DNA of 64,000 nucleotides from Anaerolineales bacterium (GTDB taxonomy: Bacteria > Chloroflexota > Anaerolineae > Anaerolineales > UBA11579), in contig JAHBVB010000002.1 in assembly GCA_019637805.1 (NCBI GenBank), positions 1,090,599 to 1,154,598 on the forward strand, in the 5' to 3' direction. The translations under genes were made by a program, and so were the position numbers. Positions 24,352 to 33,632 of this stretch are shown here, in pieces (positions within the stretch are counted from its first letter, which is position 1; each line of letters opens with the position of its first letter). The notes below the pieces were generated by a model. That model was not told the origin of the DNA. It did not search any database and saw only the letters and a list, made by a program, of their open reading frames with translations.

Positions 24352-24999
24352 CTAATTTCCGCCCAGGTTCAAGCACACCAAGCCCAGCAAACAACCATTG
24401 CCTTCGGCAGCACCCCCACCCAGCAGGCCGGGCAGCAGGGTTTGTGTCCCGGAAACACCGTTCACATTGGGGTCCAGGTCAATCAGCGTGTCGTCATCCA
24501 AATCTGCCTTAGCGGCTGGGCCACTGTCATCCAGATCGGCGTCCAGTTCGATCAGAGGCGAGCTACTGCTTCTATTGGTTCCCACGGCGGCATCTGTCGA
24601 AAGACACAGCAAATTCAGGAAACAATTGGAAGCATTGCCCGCGCTGTTACCACCCGTACCCACATCGGCACTGAGGCAGATTAAGCCCAGCAAGCAGGAC
24701 TCATCACCTGACCCACCACCGCCGCCCGGATTGTTGGGGCCAGGCTGCTGCGGCCCGCCAGTGTCGGGACCGTTGGGGCCGCCGGTATCCGGCCCACCCG
24801 TGGTGGGGTCACCTGCCAATGGGCCGCCTGTTTGCGGCCCCCCGCGGGCGCGGAAGAAGCCGATCAGAGCTTCCCAGGCGGGAGAGCTGATTGTGTAGCC
24901 TGCAGCCGAAACTGCCACGACACACAAGCTGCCTGCGGCAATTAATGCCAACAAGACGGCCAAAATCCGATTGCGCCGGTTTTGAGATGTATTCGCCAT
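24352..24999 (-). CDS. Secreted Gly/Pro-rich protein with three CxLxLxCL motifs, unknown function
   Basis: The 215-aa protein starts with a signal peptide or anchor (about residues 10-33), then a Gly/Pro/Thr linker (about 52-98) with repeated TGGP units, then three copies of a Cys/Leu motif: CLLGLICL, CFLNLLCL and CLLGLVCL, the last near the C-terminus. Between copies 2 and 3 is an acidic Asp-rich stretch (DLDDDTLIDLDPNVNG). The motifs could form disulfide hairpins, lipid-binding or assembly modules. GGAGG sits 6 nt before ATG and a strong terminator follows, so it is an independent unit. No family is recognised. Confidence 0.8.
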   Translation of the reverse strand: MANTSQNRRNRILAVLLALIAAGSLCVVAVSAAGYTISSPAWEALIGFFRARGGPQTGGPLAGDPTTGGPDTGGPNGPDTGGPQQPGPNNPGGGGGSGDESCLLGLICLSADVGTGGNSAGNASNCFLNLLCLSTDAAVGTNRSSSSPLIELDADLDDSGPAAKADLDDDTLIDLDPNVNGVSGTQTLLPGLLGGGAAEGNGCLLGLVCLNLGGN

Positions 25000-25156
25000 G
25001 ATATTCCTCCTAAACTTTCTTTTAAAGGCGAGATCTTCCTAGAGCCTAGAACGGCTTGAAGAACCCAGCGTTATCAAAACCCACCTGATAGATTGTTTAG
25101 GAAGAATAGGGCCAATCAACAAAAACGTTAAGAGATGTCTGGCCAGCACAAGCAAG

Positions 25157-25190
25157 AAAAAGATGGGCGCCCTTTGGCGCCCATCTTTTA
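25157..25190. terminator. Intrinsic terminator at the end of dnaK
   Basis: Arms 25161-25171 and 25176-25186 pair over 11 bp (extendable by flanking A/T), with a 4-nt loop. A-runs and T-runs flank it, so it can end the dnaK transcript on the minus strand and possibly act in both directions. Confidence 0.85.
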
Positions 25191-25195
25191 TCATT

Positions 25196-27106
25196 TTAGG
25201 CTTCGCGGAATTCGCCTTCCACCACATCGCCATCAGGCTGGGCTTGCGGCCCGTGGCCGTTGGTGCTGTGGCCGTTGGCGCCGGGACCATCCGCCTCAGG
25301 GCTGGCCTGGGCATAGGCCTGTTGGCTGAGCGCATGCAGCGCGTTCTGCAGATCTTCGCTCAGGCGGGCGATCTGCGCCTTGTCTTCACCGTCCAGCACC
25401 TTGCGCAGTTCGGCGATCTTGGCCCCGATGTCAGCACGCTCCTGGGCGGGCACCTTCTCGCCCAGATCCGCGAGGGTCTTCTCGGTCTGGTAGGCCAGGC
25501 TGTCAGCCGCATTGCGGGCTTCCACCAGCTCGCGGCGCTGGCGATCTTCGCTCTCATGCTCGCGGGCTTGCTGCACCATGCGCTCGATGTCGGCCTGGTT
25601 CAGGTTGGTCGAGGCGGTCACAGTGATTTTCTGCTCCTTGCCGCTGGCGCGATCCTTGGCGCTCACGTTGAGGATGCCGTTGGCGTCGATGTCGAAGGTC
25701 ACTTCCACCTGCGGCGTGCCGCGCGGGGCGGCGGGGATGCCGTCCAAGCGGAAGTGGCCCAGGCTCATGTTGTCGCCGGCTTGGGTCCGTTCGCCCTGCA
25801 GGATATGGATATCCACCGCGGTCTGGTTGTCCTCGGCCGTGGAATAGACCTCGGTCTTCTTGACCGGGATAGTTGTGTTGCGCTCGATCATCTTGGTCAT
25901 CACGCCGCCCAGGGTTTCCACGCCCAGGGAGAGCGGGGTCACGTCGAGCAGCAGCACATCCTTGACCTCGCCGCCCAGCACGCCGGCCTGGATGGCGGCG
26001 CCTACGGCAACCACCTCATCCGGGTTGACGCCTTTGTGCGGCTCTTTGCCGGTCAGGCTGCGCACCAGCTCTTGCACCATCGGCATGCGGGTGGAGCCAC
26101 CGACCAGCACGACTTCATCCAGTTCGCCGGACTTCAAGCCAGCGTCCTTGAGGGCCGCATCAAAGGGGCCGCGCAGGCGGGCCAGCAAGTCTTCACTCAG
26201 CTGCTCCAGCTTGGCGCGGCTGAGCTTGCTTACCAAGTGCTTGGGGCCGGACGCATCTGCCGTGACATACGGCAGGTTGATCTCGGTCTCGGTCACCGAA
26301 GACAGCTCGATCTTGGCCTTCTCGGCCGCCTCGCGCAGGCGCTGCAGGGCCTGGCGGTCAGTGCGCAGGTCGATGCCCTGCTCTTTCTTGTATTCGTCGG
26401 CCAGGTAGTTGACGATGGTTTCATCCCAATCGTCACCGCCCAGATGCGTGTCGCCGTTGGTGGCCTTGACCTCGATCACGCCGCCGCCCACCTCCAGCAC
26501 GCTGACGTCGAAAGTGCCGCCGCCCAGGTCAAAGACCAGGATGGTTTCATTGTCCTTTTTGTCCAGGCCATAGGCCAGGGCTGCCGCAGTAGGCTCGTTG
26601 ATGATGCGCAGCACTTCCAAGCCGGCGATCTTGCCGGCATCTTTAGTGGCCTGGCGCTGGCTGTCGTTGAAGTAGGCCGGCACAGTGATGACGGCCTTGT
26701 CCACCTTTTCACCCAGGTAGGCCTCGGCGTCCGCCTTCAGCTTGCCCAGCACCATGGCGGAGATCTCCTGCGGGCTGTATTCCTTGCCCGTGGCGGGGAT
26801 CTTCACCCGGGCGTCGCCGCCCGGGCCGTCCACCACTTCGTACGGCACCATGCCGCGCTCGCTGGCCACTTCCGCAAAGCGACGGCCCACAAAGCGCTTG
26901 ATGGAAGACACCGTATTCTCCGGGTTGATCACAGCCTGGCGCTTGGCGGGCTGGCCCACCATGCGCTCGCCATTCTTGCTGAAGGCCACCACCGAGGGCA
27001 GCAGGCGCGTCCCTTCGGCGGTGGGGATCACGGTCGCATCGCCGCCTTCCATCACGGCTGCCACGCTATTGGTGGTGCCCAAGTCGATACCTATGATTTT
27101 TGCCAT
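25196..27106 (-). CDS. dnaK: Chaperone DnaK (Hsp70)
   Basis: The 636-aa protein is a full-length Hsp70: N-terminal [10 protein letters not shown], phosphate-loop [13 protein letters not shown] and [23 protein letters not shown], linker [13 protein letters not shown], the substrate-binding beta domain and a helical lid ending in the EEVD-like GDVVEGEF. It refolds proteins with DnaJ and GrpE, neither of which is adjacent. ATG is preceded by GAGGAG at good spacing. No CIRCE repeat was found upstream, so the heat-shock control is not HrcA-type as far as can be seen. Confidence 0.97.
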   Translation of the reverse strand: MAKIIGIDLGTTNSVAAVMEGGDATVIPTAEGTRLLPSVVAFSKNGERMVGQPAKRQAVINPENTVSSIKRFVGRRFAEVASERGMVPYEVVDGPGGDARVKIPATGKEYSPQEISAMVLGKLKADAEAYLGEKVDKAVITVPAYFNDSQRQATKDAGKIAGLEVLRIINEPTAAALAYGLDKKDNETILVFDLGGGTFDVSVLEVGGGVIEVKATNGDTHLGGDDWDETIVNYLADEYKKEQGIDLRTDRQALQRLREAAEKAKIELSSVTETEINLPYVTADASGPKHLVSKLSRAKLEQLSEDLLARLRGPFDAALKDAGLKSGELDEVVLVGGSTRMPMVQELVRSLTGKEPHKGVNPDEVVAVGAAIQAGVLGGEVKDVLLLDVTPLSLGVETLGGVMTKMIERNTTIPVKKTEVYSTAEDNQTAVDIHILQGERTQAGDNMSLGHFRLDGIPAAPRGTPQVEVTFDIDANGILNVSAKDRASGKEQKITVTASTNLNQADIERMVQQAREHESEDRQRRELVEARNAADSLAYQTEKTLADLGEKVPAQERADIGAKIAELRKVLDGEDKAQIARLSEDLQNALHALSQQAYAQASPEADGPGANGHSTNGHGPQAQPDGDVVEGEFREA

Positions 27107-27249
27107 GTTTAATACTCCTCAGAATTGATAATTTGCCCATTTCCATGGACATCACCCCCCATACTAGGCGAGGAGCGCAAGAGGAGCGTTAACACCGCGT
27201 TGGATTTGTGTTAGTAGGCTAGAAATTAGAAAATCTGTTCGCTGTTTGA

Positions 27250-27255
27250 TACAAT
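27250..27255 (+). promoter_or_regulatory. -10 box for a leaderless start of the MrfA-like gene
   Basis: TACAAT ends 7 nt before the ATG at 27263 and no Shine-Dalgarno sequence is present, so transcription probably starts at or next to the initiation codon. The best -35 match (TTAGAA, 27226-27231) is weak. Confidence 0.55.
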
Positions 27256-27262
27256 CAGCGCC

Positions 27263-29800
27263 ATGGAACCTGTGGAGCGCCTGCTAGCCCGCTGGCGGGC
27301 CGAGCCCAGCCTAGGCGGCAATGTCACCCATTGGCACAAGCGCCCCGCCCTGCCAGCGCAGTTGGCGCCGCTGCCCACTGCGCTGCACCCGGCGCTGGCG
27401 GCCGCTTTTGCGCGCATGGGCTACGGCCAGCTGTACAGCCACCAGGCCGCCGCCTGGGAACAGCTGCGCGCCGGGCAGCATGTCGCCGTGGTGACCGGCA
27501 CAGCCAGCGGCAAAACCCTGTGCTACAACCTGCCGGTGCTGGATGGGCTGCTCCGTGACCCGGACGCACGGGCGCTGTACTTTTTCCCCACCAAGGCCCT
27601 GGCTTACGACCAGAAGCACGAGCTGGACACCTGGCTGGAAGCCGCCGGGCAGCAAGCCGCCGTGCCGGTGGCCACGTATGACGGCGACACCCCCAGCCAC
27701 CAACGCAGCGCCATCCGCCGCAAGGCGCGCTTGCTGATCAGCAACCCCGACATGCTGCATTACGGCATCCTGCCAAACCACACTCAGTGGGCGGAGTTCT
27801 TCGGCAGCCTGCGTTACGTCGTGCTGGACGAAATGCACAGCTACCGCGGCGTGTTCGGCTCGCATGTGGCCAATGTGCTGCGCCGCCTGACCCGCATCCT
27901 CAACTTTTACGGCGCCCGGCCGCAGTTCATTCTGGCCTCAGCCACCATCGCCAACCCCGGCGAACTGGCCGAAAAGCTGATCGAGCAGCCAGCGCGCATC
28001 ATTGACCAGGACGGTGCCCCGCACGGGGCACGCCACTTCCTTATATACAACCCGCCGATCATTAATGAAGAGCTGGGTCTGCGTGCCAGCCTGGTGCAAG
28101 AGAGCACCCGCCTGGCTGCCGACCTACTCAGCCAGGACGTGCAAACCATCGTCTTTGGCCGCACCCGCCGCATGGTGGAGCTGATGCTCAAGTCATTGCG
28201 GGCGGGCAGCCCGCAGCCGGACCAGCTGCGCGGCTACCGCGGCGGCTACCTGGTAGCCGAGCGGCGCGCTATCGAAGCCGGGCTGCGCAGCGGCGAACTG
28301 CGCGGCGTGGTGGCCACCAACGCGCTGGAACTGGGCGTGGACATCGGCGGCATGGGCGCGGCGGTGCTGGCCGGCTACCCCGGCACAGTGGCCGGCACCT
28401 GGCAGCAGGCCGGCCGCGCCGGCCGCGGCAGCGGGGCCGCGCTGTCTGTGCTGGTGGCTTCGTCCAGCCCGCTGGACCAGTTCCTGGCCCGGCACCCCGA
28501 ATACATTCTCGAGCGCAGCCCGGAGCATGCGCTGATCAACCCCGACAATCTGGTCATCTTGCTTTCGCACTTGCGTTGTGCGGCCTTTGAGCTGCCTTTC
28601 GGGCAGGGCGAAAGCTTTGGCCGCGTACCCGCCGCTGAGGTGCAGGAGATGCTGCGCCTGCTGGCCGAAGGCGGCGAGCTGCACGCCTCAGGCGATAAGT
28701 ATTTTTGGATGGCCGAGGGACAGCCCGCCCGCCAGGTGAGCCTGCGCGGGGCGGGCAGCGACTCAGTGGTGCTGCAGGCCGCTACGCCGCAGGGTTGGGC
28801 TTTGGTGGGCGAAGTCGACCCGGTGGGCGCCCGCAGCCTGGTGCACCCCGAGGCGATCTACATCCACGACGGCGCTACCTATTTTGTAGAGAAGTTGGAT
28901 CTGGTGGAGAACGTGGCGTACCTGCGGCCCATCGAGGCCGATTACTACACCATGCCCCGCAGCCGCAGCACCGTCTCGCTGGTGGAGGACAAGGAGCAGG
29001 CTCCGGTCGCCGCCGGCAGCAAGCATTTCGGCGAACTGAACATCACCGAAGAAGTCTACGGCTACCTCAAAATGCAGTGGTCCGGCGCCGAGATGCCCGG
29101 CGGCGGGGAGCTGGACCTGCCGCCCCTGCAGATCAATACCTATGGCTACTGGATCGAAATTGGCGAGCAGGCCGTGGAACGCTTGCGCGAGCGCGGCCTG
29201 TGGAGCAACGACGCCAACGAATACGGGCCGGACTGGCCCACCATCCGCGATGCAGTGCGCGCCCGCGACGGGCACGCCTGCCAAGTCTGCGGACTGCCGG
29301 AGAACGGCCGCCCGCACGACGTGCACCATAAAGCGCCGTTTCGCAGCTTTGCCTCCCGCCAGGAAGCCAACCGCCTCGACAACCTGATCACGCTGTGCCC
29401 CGCCTGCCACCGCAAGGCGGAGACCATCGTGCGCATCCGCAGCGGGCTGGCCGGCCTGTCCTACGTCCTCCAAAACCTGGCCCCGTTGTTCCTGATGTGC
29501 GATCCGCGCGACCTGGGCGTGCACTCTGACCCCAAGGCCGACTTTGCCGCCGGCCGGCCAGCGGTGGTAGTCTTCGACCAGATGGGGGATGCGCTCGGTT
29601 TCAGTCGCAAGCTGTTCGAGCTGCACAGCGAGCTGATGAACAGCAGCTATCACCTGGTGAGCGAATGCCCCTGCGAAGACGGCTGTCCGTCCTGCGTCGG
29701 CCCTGGCGGCGAGCAGGGCAAGGGCAGCAAGCCGGAGACGCTGGCGCTGCTGGAAGAGCTCAACGCCATCGCCAGCCCGGCCAACCCGCCTTCGCTATAA
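27263..29800 (+). CDS. MrfA/YprA-like DEAD/H helicase with an embedded HNH nuclease module
   Basis: The 845-aa protein is a superfamily 2 DNA helicase of the YprA/MrfA group. Motif I is TGTASGKT (about 79-86), motif II DEMH (about 190), motif III SATIANP, motif VI QAGRAGRG (about 382). A C-terminal Cys cluster CPCEDGCPSC (about 801-810) matches the zinc-binding DUF1998 end. Between them, residues about 655-725, sits an HNH module: HACQVCG, DVHHKAPF, then NLITLCPACHRKAE, with both CxxC pairs and the catalytic His-Asn-His pattern. MrfA unwinds DNA for repair of mitomycin-type adducts with the exonuclease MrfB, encoded next. The HNH module could add a nick; this is inference. Confidence 0.85.
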   Translation: MEPVERLLARWRAEPSLGGNVTHWHKRPALPAQLAPLPTALHPALAAAFARMGYGQLYSHQAAAWEQLRAGQHVAVVTGTASGKTLCYNLPVLDGLLRDPDARALYFFPTKALAYDQKHELDTWLEAAGQQAAVPVATYDGDTPSHQRSAIRRKARLLISNPDMLHYGILPNHTQWAEFFGSLRYVVLDEMHSYRGVFGSHVANVLRRLTRILNFYGARPQFILASATIANPGELAEKLIEQPARIIDQDGAPHGARHFLIYNPPIINEELGLRASLVQESTRLAADLLSQDVQTIVFGRTRRMVELMLKSLRAGSPQPDQLRGYRGGYLVAERRAIEAGLRSGELRGVVATNALELGVDIGGMGAAVLAGYPGTVAGTWQQAGRAGRGSGAALSVLVASSSPLDQFLARHPEYILERSPEHALINPDNLVILLSHLRCAAFELPFGQGESFGRVPAAEVQEMLRLLAEGGELHASGDKYFWMAEGQPARQVSLRGAGSDSVVLQAATPQGWALVGEVDPVGARSLVHPEAIYIHDGATYFVEKLDLVENVAYLRPIEADYYTMPRSRSTVSLVEDKEQAPVAAGSKHFGELNITEEVYGYLKMQWSGAEMPGGGELDLPPLQINTYGYWIEIGEQAVERLRERGLWSNDANEYGPDWPTIRDAVRARDGHACQVCGLPENGRPHDVHHKAPFRSFASRQEANRLDNLITLCPACHRKAETIVRIRSGLAGLSYVLQNLAPLFLMCDPRDLGVHSDPKADFAAGRPAVVVFDQMGDALGFSRKLFELHSELMNSSYHLVSECPCEDGCPSCVGPGGEQGKGSKPETLALLEELNAIASPANPPSL

Positions 29801-29801
29801 T
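29796..29801 (+). promoter_or_regulatory. -10 box for a leaderless start of the MrfB-like gene
   Basis: A perfect TATAAT overlaps the TAA stop of the helicase gene and ends 6 nt before the ATG at 29808. No ribosome site is visible. No convincing -35 element was found. Confidence 0.45.
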
Positions 29802-29807
29802 TTGACC

Positions 29808-31049
29808 ATGTCCAGCCTGGCAGACCGCCTCAAAGCCCTCGGCGTGCAGATCGGTGCACGCGGCCTGAAACCCCAACGGGGTCAGAGCCACGGCATCGAA
29901 AGTGTGCAGCCGGGAGAAGTCCACGACACAGACTTTGGGCCGGCGTTCGTGGTGCAGCACTTTTTGCCGGCCGAGCAGGCCTATGGCCATGGCCCGCTGC
30001 GCTTCCCGGCCAACTTGGACAAGGTGGCCGCCTGGTCGCAAGACACGCGCATCGCCCTGCTGCCCGCCGAGCGTTTCCTGTTCCTGGATACGGAAACCAC
30101 CGGCATGTGGGGCAGCGGCACGTTGGCTTTTCTGGTGGGCATCGGCCGCTTCGTGGAAGGCGGCTTCCAGCAAACCCAATTTTTCCTGCGTGAGCCGATC
30201 GAAGAGCGCGCCATGTTGGACATCGTCCAGCGCAGCGTCAACAACCAGGACGCGCTGGTCAGTTTCAATGGCAAGAGCTTTGATGTGCCTCTGCTGCGCG
30301 GCCGCTACCTCAGCAATGGCATGCAGCACCCCTTTGGCCAACTGCCGCATGTGGACTTGCTGCACCTGGCCCGCCGGCTGTGGCGCGAACTGCTGCCCAG
30401 CCGTGCCCTGGGTGACCTGGAGGTCAGCCTGCTGGGCGTCGTGCGTGAGGAGCACGAGGATGCCCCGGGCTGGATGGTGCCCCAGCTCTACATGGACTAC
30501 CTGCACACCGGCGACGCTCGCCCGCTGGCTAAGGTCTTCCACCACAACCACATGGACGTGCTCAGCCTGGCGGCCCTGCTAGAGCACTTGGCTAACAAGC
30601 TGGCCGCGCCGCTGGAGGTCAGCGACCAGCACAGCGAGCTGCACGCCATTGGGCGGCTGTATGCCGACACCGGCTTTGCCGAAGAAGCCATTGATGTCTT
30701 CCAGAGCACGCTGCAAATGGATCTGCCGGTCGAGAGCAAGCGCCGCCTGCAAGAAAGCTTGGCGACCCTGTTCCGCCGCCGCGGGGATTACGAGGCCGCC
30801 CTGCAGCTCTGGGAGCAGGCCGCCGGCGAAGGCTATATCTACGCTCATGTCGAGATCGCCAAGTACTACGAACACCGCGCCGGAGATCTGCAGCTGGCGC
30901 TGCAGTACACGCAACACGCCCTGGTGCTGATCAGCAAGCCGGAACAGCTACAGCAAGAGCAGACCTATTGGCAACCGCTGCTCACCCACCGCCAAGCGCG
31001 CCTGGAACGCAAGCTGGCACGCCGCCATCCCGCAGGAAAATCCATATAA
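29808..31049 (+). CDS. MrfB/YprB-like DEDD exonuclease with TPR tail
   Basis: The 413-aa protein has an RNase H-like exonuclease fold: FLDTETTG (Asp and Glu near 93-95), SFNGKSFDVPLLRGR (Asp near 157) and HNHMDVLSL (Asp near 248), the acidic residues expected to bind two metal ions. The C-terminal part (about 270-405) is TPR-like helical repeats (AIGRLYADTGFAEEAIDVFQ). In Bacillus subtilis yprA and yprB are neighbours and their products act together in excision repair of mitomycin C damage; the same pairing here supports the call. ATG at 29808 is preferred to TTG at 29802. Confidence 0.85.
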   Translation: MSSLADRLKALGVQIGARGLKPQRGQSHGIESVQPGEVHDTDFGPAFVVQHFLPAEQAYGHGPLRFPANLDKVAAWSQDTRIALLPAERFLFLDTETTGMWGSGTLAFLVGIGRFVEGGFQQTQFFLREPIEERAMLDIVQRSVNNQDALVSFNGKSFDVPLLRGRYLSNGMQHPFGQLPHVDLLHLARRLWRELLPSRALGDLEVSLLGVVREEHEDAPGWMVPQLYMDYLHTGDARPLAKVFHHNHMDVLSLAALLEHLANKLAAPLEVSDQHSELHAIGRLYADTGFAEEAIDVFQSTLQMDLPVESKRRLQESLATLFRRRGDYEAALQLWEQAAGEGYIYAHVEIAKYYEHRAGDLQLALQYTQHALVLISKPEQLQQEQTYWQPLLTHRQARLERKLARRHPAGKSI

Positions 31050-31103
31050 CGTCGACGTACCGGAATGTGTTGATCACTCCCCTAAAACGGTAAAGGCCAA
31101 TCC

Positions 31104-32570
31104 TTACTCCAGCGGATATGCCAGCAGAAGCAGCGGTTTCATCGACTCCAGAGAGACATTGATTCTTATTTCGATCATTATTCCGTCTTCGGCAAAATGG
31201 CAGACCAGCGTATGGTAAAACGGTGTTTCATCCAGACGGACGATGATCGTGAAAACATCTTCGGCCGTCCATGCACCGCTGGTGGTGATTGGCGTGCGCT
31301 CAAACAACAAGGGTTGACTGAACAGGGCAGTCGGCTGTCCTCGCTGCCACTTGCCGTAACCACACAGGATAGTCTCCTCACCAGCCGCTCTCTTGATACT
31401 GACTGTGCAGTCAGTGTCAAAACTCAGAGTGATGGTTTCGATCTCAAGCTCATTGGCATCAACCACATAAGTCCGCCCGGAAATCTGTGACCCGATCGGC
31501 GACGTTGCCTGTCCCTGCACAGGCATCAGGCTCAGACTGGACAGCTTCTCTGATAAGGCATCCTTGGTTGCGGCATCGTTGGGAAGCGAGCCCAGCCGCA
31601 TCGCTGGAAGCAGGATTTCCCAAACCAGGTCTAGCGGCTGCTGCATCTCAAACACATCGATGCCGCTCGTGATGGCAAGGACAGCATCCTGTTCCGGCAT
31701 GACAATACAATACTGGCCAAACACTCCATCCCCACGATAAGCTTCATGACGACAGCGCCAGAATTGATAGCCATAGCCTTGTCTCCAGTCGGCTTGCACA
31801 CCATCGCTGTTTGACATCTGAGAAGATGTCGCTGCTTCGACCCACGCTTCAGACAGAATTTGCTTGCCCTGCCACATCCCCCTTTGCAGGTAGAGTTGAC
31901 CGAACTTAGCGATGTCCTCTGTTTTGATGCTGAGTCCAATGCCGCCAGCCGTAATCCCTTGAGGCGATTCCTGCCAGGAGGCACTCTTGATCCCCAGCGG
32001 CGTGAACAGTCGGGGTTGCAGATAGTCAATCAGTTTCATACCGGTCGTTTTCTGCACAATCGCAGACAGCATATAAGTCGCGCCGGTGTTGTAAACAAAG
32101 TGGGTTCCTGGTGTATGGAGAACAGGCACCTCCAGAAAGCCTTCGATCCAGTTGCCGTCGGGTCGATCGACCATATACGACCAGGTGTCGACGGCTTGAC
32201 CTGTAGACATCGACAGCAGGTGCCGTACACGCATCGCCGCCAGCAACTCACTCGGGTCATCAGGTGCTTCCTCTGGGAAAAAGGACAGTACCGGATCGTC
32301 GATAGAGAAATGCCCTTCGGCCACTGCAAGCCCTACTGCGGTTGAGGTAAAACTCTTGCTGAGGGAAAAGAGCATATGGGGCTGTTCATTCCCATAAGGC
32401 AGCCACCAGCCTTCCGCAACCACCTTGCCATGCCGCAGCAGCATAAAGCTGTGGACTTCATGGATCTGACTCTCCAGCGCTTCGATAAACTGAAGCACAG
32501 CCAGTGAAGTAATTCCCTGACTTTCGGGCGTGGCGCGTGGCAATTCGTGCTCCACTGAGGAGGAGACCAT
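31104..32570 (-). CDS. Serine hydrolase of the class C beta-lactamase/esterase family
   Basis: The 488-aa protein has the SxxK motif SLSK (Ser69, Lys72), a Tyr motif in FVYNTGATYML (about 175) and a late HEAYRGDGVFGQ segment in place of KTG/HxG, followed by a separate C-terminal beta domain (about 360-488). No signal peptide is seen, so it is probably a cytoplasmic esterase or peptidase rather than a resistance enzyme. Its base composition looks less GC-rich than its neighbours, suggesting transfer. No strong ribosome site precedes ATG, so the start is less certain. Confidence 0.82.
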   Translation of the reverse strand: MVSSSVEHELPRATPESQGITSLAVLQFIEALESQIHEVHSFMLLRHGKVVAEGWWLPYGNEQPHMLFSLSKSFTSTAVGLAVAEGHFSIDDPVLSFFPEEAPDDPSELLAAMRVRHLLSMSTGQAVDTWSYMVDRPDGNWIEGFLEVPVLHTPGTHFVYNTGATYMLSAIVQKTTGMKLIDYLQPRLFTPLGIKSASWQESPQGITAGGIGLSIKTEDIAKFGQLYLQRGMWQGKQILSEAWVEAATSSQMSNSDGVQADWRQGYGYQFWRCRHEAYRGDGVFGQYCIVMPEQDAVLAITSGIDVFEMQQPLDLVWEILLPAMRLGSLPNDAATKDALSEKLSSLSLMPVQGQATSPIGSQISGRTYVVDANELEIETITLSFDTDCTVSIKRAAGEETILCGYGKWQRGQPTALFSQPLLFERTPITTSGAWTAEDVFTIIVRLDETPFYHTLVCHFAEDGIMIEIRINVSLESMKPLLLLAYPLE

Positions 32571-32888
32571 CTGTTAATCTCGTGTTTACTAGGGGAAGAC
32601 GAGCAGGAGTATATCACGAGCATACCTGTCAATAAATCGGCTGAAAGCCTGCTGCATAGAGTGCGCAGATCAGGCGGCGGAACCGTCACCGAATATCCGG
32701 TTGAACTGGCGTAGGTCGCACTGCTGGCCGCCGCGCCGCTAACCCCAGCTGGGGCAAAGAGGACCAGCAATTCCAAGTCCAGCTAGACCATTCACCCATC
32801 AACCAGGGTGAGCAGCCCGTTCACCACCTTCTATTGACCTGCCCTATACACGCGCCTAAGATGTCTCCATTAAATCAAGAGGTCGTCC
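32571..32888. other. Intergenic stretch of about 320 bp, no gene supported
   Basis: The part nearest 32571 is AT-rich and could hold a promoter for the minus-strand hydrolase. In 32600-32776 a minus-strand frame gives a low-complexity Ala/Ser/Val/Pro-rich translation that runs into the hydrolase gene out of frame; it has no recognisable domain and may be a gene relic. No RNA gene or repeat was recognised. Confidence 0.5.
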
Positions 32889-33632
32889 ATGAGCAGAGGA
32901 TTGTCTGGCGCCGTACTCAAAGGCTTCGGCGCCCGGGACTACACGTTAACCGTGGTTTCGAAAACAGAGATCACCCCGCATTTTTGGCGCATTCGTTTTT
33001 CCGCACCCGGTTTGTTCGAGTCCGTATCCTGGGAGCCGGCGGCCTGGCTGCGCTTCTGGTTTCCGGACCCGGCGGGCAGCCGGCGAGAGTTCCAGCGCGC
33101 CTACACCATCGCCTCCGCAGACCCGCCACGCGGCGAGTTCGACATTGATGTGCTCATGCACCAACCACCCGGCCCAGCCACGCTCTGGTTCGCACAGGCC
33201 AGGCCGGGCGATGTGATCGTGAGCACCTTCTATGGTTCACGCTTCCGCATGCCGCAACCCGAACCGGCAGGGTTCCTGCTGGTGGGCGATGCCTGTGCAA
33301 CACCAGCCATCAACAGCATCATCGGCGCCGTGTCTGCGCACACCACTGTAGAACTTATTCTTGAGCACAGCAATTAAGAGGACATGCTCATCCCATTGGC
33401 CGCTCACCCGCAGTTACGTATGCACCGCATCCTGCGCACCGGCGCCGCCTCGCTGGTGGAGGCCATTGAGCGGCGCGATCGATCAGGCTGGTACGCCTGG
33501 GGCGCGGGAGAAGCGGCTTCCATGAAGCTGGTGCACAAAGCGCTCAAAGACAGGCACGGGTTCACCAAGGACAGCATGCACATCCAAAGCTATTGGCTCG
33601 AACTGAAGACGGAATCGCAGGAGCAGGAGTGA
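32889..33632 (+). pseudogene. Siderophore-interacting protein gene interrupted by one in-frame stop
   Basis: Two frames in the same register, 32889-33377 and 33384-33632, together encode about 247 codons of a siderophore-interacting protein (flavin- and NAD(P)H-binding ferric-siderophore reductase). The first part has the flavin-domain motif RAYTIASADPPRGEFDID, the second the nicotinamide-domain end WYAWGAGEAASMK. They are separated only by TAA at 33375-33377 within LEHSN-stop-EDMLIPLA, where homologs continue. The simplest reading is a single nonsense change or a sequencing error. The second part has ATG at 33384 but no convincing ribosome site. The hydrolase gene overlaps its end by 4 bp. 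Confidence 0.85.

Noticed and set aside
24700..24860. Collagen-like domain in the Gly/Pro-rich secreted protein
   Set aside because: The GGP/TGGP units do not keep a continuous Gly-X-Y period over a useful length, so it is described as a linker only.
25163..27112. 649-codon open frame on the plus strand covering all of dnaK
   Set aside because: Long antisense frames opposite dnaK are a known effect of its codon pattern. The translation is His/Gly/Leu-rich without domain motifs, whereas the minus strand encodes a complete Hsp70.
27107..27262. CIRCE heat-shock operator upstream of dnaK
   Set aside because: No TTAGCACTC-N9-GAGTGCTAA repeat could be found in the gap.
28763..29653. 296-codon minus-strand frame inside the helicase gene
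   Set aside because: It lies opposite the conserved HNH and DUF1998 region and has no recognisable motifs or start signals.
32333..32776. 147-codon minus-strand frame in the gap after 32570
   Set aside because: Half of it is out of frame inside the serine hydrolase gene and the rest is low complexity without a ribosome site.
32834..33148. 104-codon plus-strand frame before and inside the siderophore-interacting gene
   Set aside because: It is a shifted frame of the recognised gene.
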